A stretch of DNA of 64,000 bases from NCBI GenBank assembly GCA_905221605.1, contig CAJNDS010001890.1, positions 188,001-252,000 of the forward strand, given 5' to 3'. A program made the translations under genes and the position numbers. This DNA is from Symbiodinium natans (Eukaryota; Sar; Dinophyceae; Suessiales; Symbiodiniaceae). The notes beneath the pieces were generated by a model. The model saw only the letters and a list, made by a program, of their open reading frames with translations, did no database searches and was not told the origin of the DNA. Shown one piece after another: positions 1-12,800 of this stretch (positions within the stretch are counted from its first letter, which is position 1; every line of letters begins with the position of its first letter).

Positions 1-756
1 TCCCAATAGGGAGGAGTTTAGATAAGTTTAACAGGGGCAGCGATGCCCCGCAATCTCTTTAAAGGCGCGCCACGTGGAATTTTCTTACGGCGCCCGAACA
101 GTCAGTGTGTCCTGAATAACCAGGCCAAATTGACTTTATAGAGGAGGCCCCTACTGAACCATGTCCAACATTAAGTCCTAAGGGCCGAGGCTCTTCACAG
201 AATGCAGAACCACACTCTTGCCCGAGGCGTGATAGCCAAGGAGCAAAGCCCATGACAGAAATAGCAATCGGCAAATAATGTAAGGGCCTTGACGATTAGA
301 ATGGGGTTTCGGGGGATTGGTATAGTAGAAGTAGATGTAGCTACAAGGGATGACGAATCGATGATTATTCGGACCCCAAAATTAGATAGGTTTAGGGCTT
401 TGGCCTGTTGAGGGATTTGGGGTTTGGGGTTTAGGGCAGATAGGTCGATACGTAGATAGACCAAGCAAGAGACGGTAGAGAGATCAGGCCAGACATCTCG
501 TTCAGGAGTCACGGTTTGGGTTTCGTAGGCGGCCTAGGTGATGAAGATAGCTGAGTAGGGGGCAGAAGCCCCGCTGAAACTGAACTGAACCATGACTTTC
601 CGAACGCATTTACACACGTGTATACATATATATATATACATACACATGTATGTGAGTTTGCTGGGGCATCTATTGCATGTTGTCAAGCTGTGCGTCACCG
701 AAACACACAAACCAAGAAGCAAAGTGCTCCCCACCCTAAACCCTAAACCCTGAACT

Positions 757-856
757 CTAAGCCCCCGGGCGGTCCACATCAAAAGGCACCACGCGCTTCT
801 TGTCCAAGGCCGACACCTCCATCGACCCACTCTCGATCCCAAAAGAAGAGTGGAGC
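757..856 (-). CDS. candidate last exon seen, with in-frame stop
   Basis: Reads GSMEVSALDKKRVVPFDVDR and then PGA and a TAG at 757-759. Either this is the last coding exon or the stop lies beyond an unseen donor. Motif VI of the helicase was not found, so the C-terminal part may continue to the left of the window. Confidence 0.45.
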
Positions 857-3800
857 ATGACCCCTAAACCATAAACCCGACCAAGCCCTAAACCCCCTAG
901 CCCTAAACCCTAAACTCTAAACCCTAAACCCTAAACCCTAAACCCTAAACCCGAAACCCTTGGAAGAAGTTAAAGCTTGCGAACGCAGGAGAAGTGGGAA
1001 GAACTCTCTTGTGCATCTAGGTTTCTGGGCCTCTAAAGCACACACATATAGAAGTGTTAGAGGCCCTGTCGAGGACGATGTGCTAGTTCAGCTGCTGCCC
1101 AATACACCTATACAAGTAGCTTGGGATGTGCTTCCTTATGCTAACAGTCCTTAATATTTGGTTTAGGGTTTAGGGTTTAGGGTTTAGGGTTTAGGGTTTA
1201 GGGTTTAGGGTTTAGGGTTTAGGGTTTAGGGTTTAGGGTTTAGGGTTTAGGGTTTAGGAATTGTAGTACCCCCCATTAAAACACCTACTAAGGACTGCTA
1301 GTATAACGGGGAACATCCCAACCTTTTGCAATGGATCCAAAACATACCCTACTGAAGCGTTCTGAGTTTATCGGGTATCCGAAGCATGGGGGCCCTTTAT
1401 TTTGGGTCCCCTTGTTTTGTAACCTTTATATACACTTTCTAGCAAGGGCGCATAGTTCGGATCCCTATAACAATGGTAAGGGACCACACTATAGGGCCCA
1501 TGGGTCCAACCTTAGAGTTTAGGGCTTTAGGGTTTTTAGAGTCTATGCGAAGAGGGGGGGGGATATTCTGAACATGTTTCTCTGGGAATTGGCCCTGCTG
1601 TCAACACGCGCCTCCAGCTTGACTAGGCTCTTTGGAGGTAGGTTGCGCACGCTTCCAGGGACAAATATCATTCTCACGATGGAAACGCTGTGAAAGACTG
1701 CTGCGATGCTGGATGGGGTGGGCCCTGGACCCTAAACCCTAAACCCTACTGCAGGGTCTCCAGGATGTGCGCATGGACTAGAGGGATAGGCCTTTTCGTC
1801 TCTAGCTGCTTTGAGAGTCTCATGATTCACCGTACGCAGGATGCACAAAGAACTCCGGTTGTTTTCGGCAATTCAGAACACACCCCAAGAACAAGTCACT
1901 GGACGAATCCTGGCACCCAGCACCTCGGCCCCATACCGGCCCATTCCCTCAAGCGACTGGGCAGCCAAATGACCAGCTCAACCCTAGCAGCCGAGGCTTC
2001 AAAAAAGAGTATCGACCAGTAGACCCCTCAACAGTCTGTTGCAACAGGCTTATCCCTGGCACCCCGGTTTGCTTGCTCCCTCCCTAAACCCTAAACCCTA
2101 AACCCTAAACCCTAAACCCTAAACCCTAAACCCTGAACCCTGAACGCCTCCATCTTGTTTGTCTCCATGAAGCCGAAGACCAGGTTCCAGAGTTGCGTCG
2201 CTTGCGACTCGCTGGTGTCCTGGCTTCCGATACCCGACTTCGCAAGCCTTGGGGGTCTAAAGGTCGGCTGAGAGAGCTTTCTAGGATTCTTAAGATGTTA
2301 TAGGGTTTCAGAGGGCTTTACAAGGGTTTTATAGGGTTTATAGGGCTTTCTAGGATTCTTAAGATGCTACAGGGTTTCATAGGGCTTTACAAGGGTTTTG
2401 TAGGGTGTATTTGATAGGGGTCACGTAGGTGGTTTTATAGGATTCTTCAGATGTTATAGGGTTTCATAGGGCTTTACAAGGGTTTTATAGGGTTTTAAGG
2501 GTTGATAGGGTTCACATGGGTGGTGTTTCGTTCGGGGCTTCGAGGGCAATATGTTGGCCGGCCAGCACTTAGAAGAATCTGCCTTGGCCGCGCCAACACG
2601 GCTCTCACAACAGAGTGGTGCCATACTCCATCATCAGGATTAGGGTCCGATGCACCACCATTGGGTGCATACTTCAAAGAACCAAAAGAAAACATAGACA
2701 CCTCTGGCCAGGAACCCCAACCCCCCCCCCCCCCCGAAACCCTACCCCTGCAAACTCTCGAAGCCCTAAACCCCTCCATCCCCTCCCTGTGCCTTGGCCA
2801 TGTCGCTGAAGGGATCCAGCATGAGGACGTCGAAGAACTCGAGACCTGCTCAGGCACAAGTTTAGGGTTTAGGGTTTAGGGTTTAGGGTTTAGGGTTTGG
2901 GGAGTTCCCCACAAAAAGTGCCTACGACGCCCTAAGCCAACTCTAGAAGACCGGTGCGCTCTCTTGGGAAGCCCAAGCCGAAGACTATGTCCGGAGGTAC
3001 CAAGCCTAAGTAGGCTCACTCCCTGCGGTTTAGGGTTTAGGGTTTAGGGTTTAGGGTGCAGCGGCGGTAGAGGTCATTGAAGAGGAAGGGAAGGAGCAAG
3101 AGACATCAGAAGCCGTGAGCTGCTGAAGGCCCTTTGGCAAACTCAGCGGATTGGCGTGGAAGATTAGCAAGGACGCCCTAGCCCTTGAACACATCACCCT
3201 TGCACCTCAACAGTGGAATACTTTGGCCAAAGCTCACTTTGCGTAGGAACCTTGACCCTTTTCCTACCGGGTTCAAGTCCAGCCAGTCAGAGCAAAGAAC
3301 CCCGAAGCATCACGACTGGGAACATCGCATGCACCCTAAACCCTAAGCCCTGAACCACCCTAAACCCGGAACCCGAAACCCGAGACCCTGAGCCCGGAAC
3401 CCTAAAGCCGAAACCCCAGGGCAGGTCTTCTGCTTTAGGGTGCAATAGGGTTTAGGGCTTAGGGCTTAGGGGGTTTAGGGTTTAGGGTTGATCGAATATT
3501 TGAGGGTGTGGGGTGTCGGTCGGATGCTTTGAGGTCTGGGGTTTGGGGGTTAGAGTGTGGAGCTTAAGGGGGTTGGTAGCAGCCCCCTTCTTTGACCTCG
3601 AATCCATCAACCCCCCTCCCCCCCTCCCTCACCAGGTCTCCAGCCTTTGCAGTCCTGAACAGTCATGACCTTTGGCTGGGTTTTGGGTTTAGGGTTTAGG
3701 GTTTAGGGTTAGAATATCTTGCTGTCTACAAGCGAGGGGCAACTCCCCTAACCTGGAACCCTCACACTCACAGACTCTGGTCACGTGTGATTTGCAAAGC

Positions 3801-6800
3801 ATCCGCCACTTTCACGGCGGCCTTGACCTCCTCCTCCTTGTAAAGCCAATCAGGGGCCCCGCCCTAAACCCTAAACCCTAAACTCTACACCCTAAACCCT
3901 AAACCCATGGCCACCCTAAACCCTAAGCCCTCATGAACAAAGCCGAAGCTCCAGTGATTGAGGCAGCTTCTCCTGCATCTCGACTTTCTTCGCCTCTTTC
4001 AGTCCAGGGTAGGGTTGACATGAGCACGGTGCTCAAGGGAGGGGATGTCTATCGGATGTCTAGACAGACCATCGAGGGTTTGGGCGGGATGGAAGGAGAG
4101 GAGGTTCCCCGCGAACCCTGGACCCCCCTCCCTTAAGGACAGGGCCCTCCTTAGCTATAGTTGCGGGGCGTAGACAATGTAACCGTCTATCCTTATAACC
4201 CAATGTAGGCTCCTTATGACTCTACGTGCAACTAGGAGGCCTCTCCTTGATAGGCTGCGTATGAGGTTTTGGCTTTAGGGCTGGGGGGGTTAAGAACCTC
4301 CAAATTTTTGAGCACGCTAGACCCCCAAACCCCATACCCTGAACCCTAAGCACCGGAACAAACGAAACGGTACATCCTCTAAAGCCTCATCTATGTCCTG
4401 AACCTGAGCTTCATGAAGCCCTACGCTTCAAGCACCCTGTCAAATTACCCTAAGCCCTAACCCCCCTACACCCTAAACCCTAAAACGACCCCCTACACCC
4501 TAAACCCTACACCCTGAACCCTAAACCCCAAACCCTACACCCTGCAGGCGAGCCGCTTCACTCCAAACCAGCACAACCTGCTTCGCCCCGAACTCCAAGA
4601 CTGCACCGGTGGTGCCTTCGTGTTGACTTCGAGTTAGACAGTGTAATGGCAGGTGCCATAGGCCTTTTGCATGTCTGCCCGTGTTGTGGATGTACGGTGC
4701 AAGGTTTAGGGATTGAAGCTTCTTGCTTAAACCCAAGAGGGTTTAGGCTTTAGGGTAAAAGGGTTGAGGGTTTAGGGTCTAGGGTTGAGGGTTATAGGGT
4801 TAGGATTTAGGGTTATGGGGTTATAGGGTTTAGGGTGATAGGGTTGAGGGTTTTGGGTTTACCAGCAGAGTTGCCAGCCGTGGCGTCCGAATCTGGTGCT
4901 GCCTGGGGCGTCTTGCTCGCAAAGATGATCTCCTGCCGGGGCGTCGGAGGGCTTGCTTCAGTTCTAACCCTGAACTCCAAACCCTTATGCCCCGAAAACG
5001 CTAAACCCGAAACCCGATTGCGGGGTTTCGGGGATTTCTTGCAGACACGCATGCAGGATTGTTGGGTGAACTTTCTTCCAAGTTTTGAAAAGTCGTTCCT
5101 GGATAGTTTTTTTTTCTATAGCACTTCGGCGCAACACCGCCCGGCGACACGAGATTCTGAAGTCTTGCAGCACGGTAGCACAGGGGACTTCGAGACCCAG
5201 AAGAACAAAATAATTAACCTTGGGTTGTCAAAGGGGTTCCTGAAAGGGCTTCGAATATTCAACTGTAAGCCTTGAACCCTATAAAGTCTAAAGGGTTTAC
5301 GGTTTATCTCAAGGCTCTAAAAGTCTAAACCCTTAGCCCCAAAACCTCTTAAACGGCACCTACTCAGAGAAGAAAGCAACTTTGCTGAACTCCAAACCCC
5401 GTCACTACTATTTGCTCAAGAACACCCCCCCCCCCCCCAAAAAAAAAAAAAAAAAAACATAAAATTCTTCCTTATGAGGGAGCACAGGGAGTGTTATCAT
5501 TTATTGTTTGTGGTTCTTGAGCAAATCGTAGTTCAGCTGCCCAGGTCTCGGGCTCGGTGCGGAGCGTTTTGGGAGCGGGCTTAAGGGTGCACGTTTGAAG
5601 AGTTTAGGGTTTAAGGGTAAGGTCCAGGGTGAGGGTTTAAGGGTTTAGGGCTTCAGGGCTTAGGGTTTAAGGACTTAGGGTTCAAGGATTTAGGGTTTAG
5701 GGGTTTAGGGTTTACAGTGAAAAGGCTATATGGGTAGCATAGAGGTTTTACAGTGTTCGGATTTACAGTATAAAGGGGGCTGACGGCTTTGGTGTGAGGG
5801 TTTAGGCTCTATGAATCCTGTTAATCCTAAACCCCTTTTAAGCCTAAACCCTTTATTAAGCACGGACTGAGGAGGCTGCCGGCAACACCTGACAGCAGGG
5901 ACTTCTTGCCTTTAGCAAGGGTTGCATCAACAGGCGAAACTGAGGGTTTCTGTCACTGGGAAGCCTAAACCCTAAACCCTAAACCCTTTTGCAGCAGGAC
6001 TCCTTAACCCTAAATTACACTGTGAAAACTCACAGCAGGGGCGGGAAAGAACAAACCTGGCACCAATGAGCATTGTAGGGCTGCATAACCTTTAAACGCG
6101 AAACCCTAAACCCCTAAAACCGCAAGCCGCGGCTGCTGTCTGACTTTGTCGCTCGCCCCCCCTAAATAACATACATTGCAATCCCTCGGCGCAAAAAACT
6201 TCCTGCACGCTCTCTGAACTTCAAGCCCTGCGCCTCAAAGCCCTCCAAGCACACCCTAAACCCTAAACTTTACGCCCCAAACCCTGAACCCTAAACCCGG
6301 AATCTCTTAGCCCCTAAACCTAGACCTTAAGCCTTGTCCCCCCGACTCGCCTCTAAATTCGAAACCCTAAACCCTTCACCCCTCTCCCTTAAACTTACTG
6401 GATCATGAAATCCCTCAGGGTTATATACAAGCGAGGATACAAGGTACCCTACCTCTTCCCTACGAACAGCCAGCTGAACCCTAAAACCCTAAACCCTAAA
6501 CCCTAAACCCTAAACGAAGCATTGGGTTTCTGTTGGGGGCGTTTCGGGTTGAAGGGTTAAGGTCCTGGGCGCGCTCCCACGCCATGCCCGTCAGAATCTG
6601 CGGAGGGCTACCTGGTTCCGAGTGCAACTGAAGACTCAGGGGTTTAGAGTTTAGGGTTTAGGGTTTAGGGTTTAGGGTTTAGGAACCCTGAGCCCTGACA
6701 CCCTGAACTCTATTGGGAGGGCTGGGGGATGGGGGCGGCAGGTGAAGTTGCGAAGTTGGGGGGGGGGGGGGAAGGGGGGGAGAAGTAAGCTCTCTAGACG

Positions 6801-6838
6801 TCTCATGGCCGACTTTTGCTGGGGGACTGCTGGGGGGA

Positions 6839-6888
<50 letters not shown>

Positions 6889-9800
6889 GCCGCTTCTGCT
6901 GCTGCATCATGTATCCTTAACCCTAATCACAGAAACCATATATCCTAAACCCTAAACCCTAAATCCTACCCCTAAGCCTCAATTCTCTAGGGCCTCCACA
7001 TACCCAAGATTGAAAACCACTTTTGAATCCTTAAAGCCCCCGAACCTTCAACCCTAATGGGTTTAGGGTTTAGGGTTTAGTGTTTAGGGTTTAGGGCTCT
7101 TGCCGACCTCTGGTGAAAGCTGGAGCTCTTGCCGCTGGTGGGTTCAAATCCTGTCGACCTAAACCCTAAACCCTAAACTCTAAACCATCCGAGCCGCTAG
7201 ACTTGACGCGAGACTTCTCACGTGGCAGTTTGTCGATTTTGTCAGGGAAGAGGCCGGTGATGATGTCCTGAAGGTGCAGGCAACATGGTGGTTTCCTAAA
7301 TAGGCAGGGGGGGGGGGGTACCTTATTGGGTTCCTTGTTCTACCCACCGACGCCACGTTCGCGCGCAGAAAGGCTCTCTTCAGCCCCTTGCAGAAATGTC
7401 TGCATGCGCAGTTCTTAGTACTTCTCACGACATGCACATGCGAAATCACTCGGGGCCACCAGTTTTCAGGGCAAACGCCAGTCACGGCATGAACACGCAG
7501 CTTCCTGTACTTCTCATGACATGCACATACACAGTCCCTCGGGGCCAGCAGTGCTCAAGGCAAAGACCACTTTCTGAGCAGTCCAGCCATGGAACCTTTG
7601 CTCCTTGCAGCTGTTCCTGAACTGGCAGACCCGGCGTTTCGCACACGTCAGCTCCGCCTACTCCAACGACACCGTCGACCTCGTAGTCTGCAGCGATGTT
7701 GTTGACCTCTGTGAGGACGATCCACCTGCTGCCTTGTCGGTTTCTGGCATTGTTTTCCCGAGAAACCAGCCCAGACACTTCTGAGGCCAAAGTTCTCGTA
7801 CAGTTCTCTCGTCTTTGTCGACTTACCGCATTGCTCGTGCTGGACAGCTTGGAAGTCCGCCACACAAGACTTTGGTTTGCCTGCGAAGGACAGCGCGTGG
7901 CTTTTGCAGTAACAAAAAGGATCGCCAGCCGCTCACACTTACATGTCTCCATGCCCCAAACCTTGTCATGTTCAGGGATGCGCAAGCGCGCGCGAACGTG
8001 CGGTCGGCGCGTTGTTGTAAGGGAATCCTTCTGATTCGCACCCAAAAGCCTATAAGCTCAAAGTGCAGGCTGCCCATCCACCGACTTTATGGCTTCAAAG
8101 AACTCGATCTTATGCTCAAGGCACTATCTGCCTGCCTCGTAGACATTCACGTGCACCCCTAATCCCCACTGGGCCCATACAAACCCAAAACCTCCAAATT
8201 AAGGGGCTTCAGCGCATGCCCGCCCCCACCGCCCCCACCGCCCCCACCGCCCCCACTCCCCCCAGCGAGCCCACCGCCCACCGCCCACCTCCCCCCGCCA
8301 CGTTTCAGGGCCTTCCCCCGCCACTTCAGGGCCACTGGCTACCCTTCTTTGAGAGTGTTTTAAGGGGCTCCAGCGCATGCCCGCCCCCACCGCCCCTACC
8401 CCCCCCAGCGAGCCCACCGCCCACCGCCCCTCCCCCCCAGCGAGCCCACCGCCCACCGCCACCTCCCCCCGCCCACGTTTCAGGGCCACTGGCTACCCTT
8501 CTTTGAGATGTTTTAAGGGGCTCCAGCGCATGCCCGCCCCCACCGCCCCCACCCCCCAGCGAGCCCACCGCCCACCGCCCACCTCCCCCCGCCACGTTTC
8601 CGGGCCTTCCCCCGCCACGTTTCAGGGCCACTGGCTACCCTTCTTTGAGAGTGTTATCCACAACCCTAATTAAACCTTAAACCCTAATTAAACCCTAAAC
8701 CCTAATCAATCCTTAAACCCTAAACCCTGAATCTTAGAGGCCTCGCCTCCCCTCCGTGCTCCAAATGCCTCTGCCTGCGCCCGACAATCCCCTCAGCCCC
8801 TTGACTGTCCAGCCCTAAACCCTAAACCCTGAAAACCTTGAGCTGTCCAGGATGGCGGAGGCCAGTTCCAGGATGCCATGCGTAGACCGATGGTTGTGAC
8901 GGAGGTGGTTGATGTCCGGAACCTGCGTGAGGATGGAGCCATGACTCTCGGCTTTGTTTGGGGGGGGGGGGGGGGGGGGCGTTTAGGGTTTAGGGTTTAG
9001 GGGATTAAGGTTGGGTATGCTAGGTTCCCCAGCAACCCAGATGAACAAGGGTACCGCTTTTTTGTGAACACTTGCGTAAGTGTACAGACAGGTTTAACTC
9101 TAGTCAAGGAGACCAAGGGTGCTACTGGGCGTCCTAATTTAAATTGTGAAAAAAGCTCACCTACCCGGAAAGTACGATCATGTCCTCATGAGGCTCCTGT
9201 GCCGTAAACGCTTGTATAGCTTTGGATTACTAGATAAAGCCCAAAACCCTAAACCCTAAACCCTAAAACCCTAAACCCTAAAACCCTAAATTTTAACGTA
9301 GCCAGGTCGGTAGTGGCTAGGACTCCAGGCTTCAGTCCTTGGAGTTCAGTACAATCCAGTCCCTGAAAATAACCAGACCGTCCACAGCCTCAACAGGCAC
9401 CATCAAAAAAAAGGACCAGCATTCCACCTACCATGTGGCAAAAGTGCTCAGGGTTACGTTTTCGGGGTGGCCAAGGCCCGCACACCCCACACCCCCGACC
9501 TCTGTCCACACGGCAGCGGGGCGGACGGCAGACTGAGGCGTCTCCACCCGCTCGTCGTCGGGAATTGGTGCGATCGTATTCCTCTCTTGGCCAGGATTTT
9601 GGGCACCCCAAGGCCGAAACTCTACAAGCCATGTAAGCAGTAAGCAGGCCTCGTGCTTCAATGCCAGGGGACAGCTATTCAAGCATTCTGCCTTCGACAT
9701 TCCTGCAAGGCCTTGTGGGCTCAGGGCTACTCCCACATCCTTGCGACTACAAACCTCGCTCTTGGGACATTGTGCGTCTTGCACCGATGATTACATGAAC

Positions 9801-12800
9801 ATGTTCTTGTACTATTAGATTATTGTGATATTGTATTAACATACTATTGTAATATTGGATTATTGTAATATTGCATTAGTATATTCTGAAAACCGCATAT
9901 TAATATACTACTGTACTATATATTTGTACAGTTTTAAGTTTTAACGTATTATATGAATATGTTGTTATGCTAGTATATGAGGACCATGCACCCTAGAGCT
10001 TAGCAAGCCTTGCTGGCCCCTTTGCAAGGATCCTTTGTGGAGATGTTCATCTCATCTTCGAGTTTAGGGTTTATGGTCTAGGGTTTAGTGGCACACGCAC
10101 ACCCTTCTAAAGCTACAGCTGCAGCTTTCGCCCCAAACTCCGCTACTTAACCCTGCGGCTGACAACCCTGCGCCGATGCTTACACCCCTTGATCGTTTAG
10201 GGTTTAGGGTTTAGGGTTTAGGACATAGGGTACCCAACAATTTAAAATATTTAAAGAATTCTTCCCAAGTAATTATCCCTACGGGAATGCCCAAACCTCG
10301 GCTTGAACAGGGAATCCCGCTGTGCCATGAAAACTTAAGCACTAAACCCTAAGCACTAATACCTTAAAACCCTTTTTTGCGCGCCAGGTCTCTCTAAACC
10401 CTAAACCCTAAACCCAAAACCCAAAACCCTAAACCCTAAACCCCATACCCGTTCTTCTCTTGCAAGCAGGGGTGCCGGGTCATCGCAAGGCCGCAGGAGG
10501 AGCCACCAGAATTCGGCTTCGGCTTCGGGCATGGCAGCTTCTCGTTGAAGCCACTGCCTAGCTCGGGTATTTAGGGTTTAGGGTTTTAGGGTTTTAGAGT
10601 TGGTTTTTAGGGTTTAGGGTTTAGGGTTTTTGGGTTTTAGGGTTTTAGGGTTTTAGAGTTGGTTTTTAGGGTTTAGGGTTTAGGGTTTTGGGCAGTGATG
10701 GGAGATTCGGGATTGAGGATGCGTTTTGGGACTTTTAGGATTACAGTACTATTTGCTGTATAAGAAATCTAAGGCAACTCTGCCGCTTAGATCTTGGTGA
10801 AACGAACATCTCCGCATAACCAAGTTTTACCCAAATACGTCAACAGCCAGAGGAAAGGTCGGCTGACCACTTCCACGCATTATAACCTGCTTAATTACAA
10901 TGCTGCTTCAATCGACAACTTCTTGCTCACTTTGATTGTTGCGGCACACATGAGCATTCCAAGTGAGGAGAGCATGGCACACGATGGCTCTCTCAAAAGC
11001 TTGAAAGGCTGGAAGACTGAAGCAAAAACCCACAAGATAACAGGCGTCAGGGCCCCCACCCAACAAACACCAGCTTCTTTCCGGAGGAGAGTGCTTCGCT
11101 CCAAATTAACCAGCGTGCTCTTCTTACCTTCGTGAGTTCCGCACGCAGCCGGTCGTCACGCGGGCGCAAACTACAACTCGCAGGGCAGTCTAGTACCCTA
11201 AACCCTAAACCTTAAACCCTAAAACCCTAAATCCCGAAACCCTAAGTTATAAACCTAAACCCAGCGCGAAAAACTGGCCACATCGCTTGCGTCGTGGGCT
11301 GAAGAGCAGACTTTGAGGCTTTCGGGCCGCGGATGCCTTCTGGGCTTACAGGGCTTATTGTGTTTCGTTTGGAGGGTTTAGAGGGTTTGAGAGGGTTTAT
11401 GAGGTTTATAGGGTTTTAGAGGGTTTATGAGGTTTATAGGGTCTAGGGCTCATAGGGCTTAGAGAGCTTAGAGGTTTTATCATGTTTATCGGGTTTATAA
11501 GGTTTAGAGGGTTTATTTTGTTTCTCGGGCTTATGGGGTTTATCGGGCTTAGGGAGTTCAGCGGGTTTTATATTGTTTATAAAGTTTGGAGGGTTTAGAG
11601 GGTTTATAAGGTTTGGAGGATTTCTTGGGGTTGTTTAGGGTTTCGAGAATTAGGGCTTAGGGAGGGCCCTACGGTCCTTCCCTTCAACGCCTTAGAACTG
11701 TGCAGGCCACTGGCACATCCTACAAAGCTCTGCTCTCGGCAAACCTTTAAACGCCAAACCTCTGCAACACTTCTCCCCCAGAACCTCCCCCTCCTAAGAG
11801 CCTGGAGGTAAAATCCTAAACACTAAATACTTTTTTGAAGCTGGACTTGCTGACTGCCAGACACCCGCCGGTCCTCGCCTAAACCCTAAACCCTAAACCC
11901 TAAACCCTAAACCCTAGACCCTAATTCCTAAACCCTAAACCCTAAACCCTAAACCCTAAACCCTAACCCTAAACCCTAAACCCGAAACTTCAACCCTCGC
12001 CGGCAAGGTACAATGCTCGAGCTTGTTCTTGAGGCCCTTGGTGCAGCCCTGCTTCAGCTTGCGGCTCATGGCTTCCAGCTTCGCATAGCCTTGGTGTTAA
12101 GTGTAGGGTTTAGGGTTTAGGGTTTAGGGTTTAGGGTTTAGGGTTTAGGGTTGAGGGTTTCGGGTTTCGGGTTTAGGGTTTCGGGTTTAGGGTTTAGTGT
12201 TCAGGGGCTTCAGAGGGTTCGACTAGAAACACGAGACATGCGGCCCTCCAGCTGGCTCGTTGCGGCGACCGTGAACTTCATGCAGCTCCGAGTGCGAAAT
12301 TGGGGGCATTTTTCCGACATGTACCCCACATTCGACAACCCTAAACCCTAAACGCCAAAATGGGCACCCCTCCTAAACCCCCAAAACCCCAAACCCTAAA
12401 CTCTAAACCCTAAACGCCCAAATGGAAACCCCACTTTTTCCGAAAACCCATCGCCCAGCTGCAGCTGCTGTTGGAGTCCCCACCTTGGGCTTGCCCGCAG
12501 GTTCGGTCGGGATGGGGTTTAGGGTTTAGGGTTCAGGGTTCAGGGTTTCGGGTTTGGCTGGGAGACCAATCAATGCAAGAAGCCCTCTTTTAGGGGTGGC
12601 GGGGGAGGGAACTGGAAGGGAAGGGGGGGGTTAACATCCGAACCCCAAACCCGATAAACCGCAAACCCCAAACTCTCTCTCTCTCTCTATATATATATAC
12701 CCTAAACACTATACCTTCACCCTAAACCCTAAATGCGCTGGCACGCCACAGACCCTCCAGATGTGGTACTTGCCGTGGCAGAGGAATTCGAAGCCGCCTT

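Larger units (their letters stand above)
860..2147. other. non-coding stretch: telomere-like arrays and two hairpin elements
   Basis: Holds CCCTAAA units (901-957), a 14-unit TTTAGGG array (1158-1257) inside hairpin element 1, a second hairpin element (about 1383-1512) and further arrays at 1729-1752 and 2083-2145. No convincing exon was read. Confidence 0.6.
9000..11990. other. mostly intronic: telomere-like arrays and AT-rich DNA
   Basis: Contains a palindrome-like element (about 9018-9135), a (TATTGTAATATTG)-type AT-rich stretch (9795-9970), a 65-bp tandem duplication of telomere-like DNA (10570-10690), two weak exons near 10.0 and 10.5 kb, an unrecognised 113-codon plus frame (10794-11135) and decayed TTTAGGG derivatives (11340-11640). 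Confidence 0.5.

Noticed and set aside
6742-6948. Poly-alanine protein frame.
   Set aside because: It is a CTG microsatellite behind a poly-G run, with no splice or homology support.
8063-8673. Proline-rich and glycine-rich frames that look like a cell-wall or RNA-binding protein.
   Set aside because: They come from a GC-rich minisatellite whose unit lengths (161 and 153 bp) differ and do not conserve frame.
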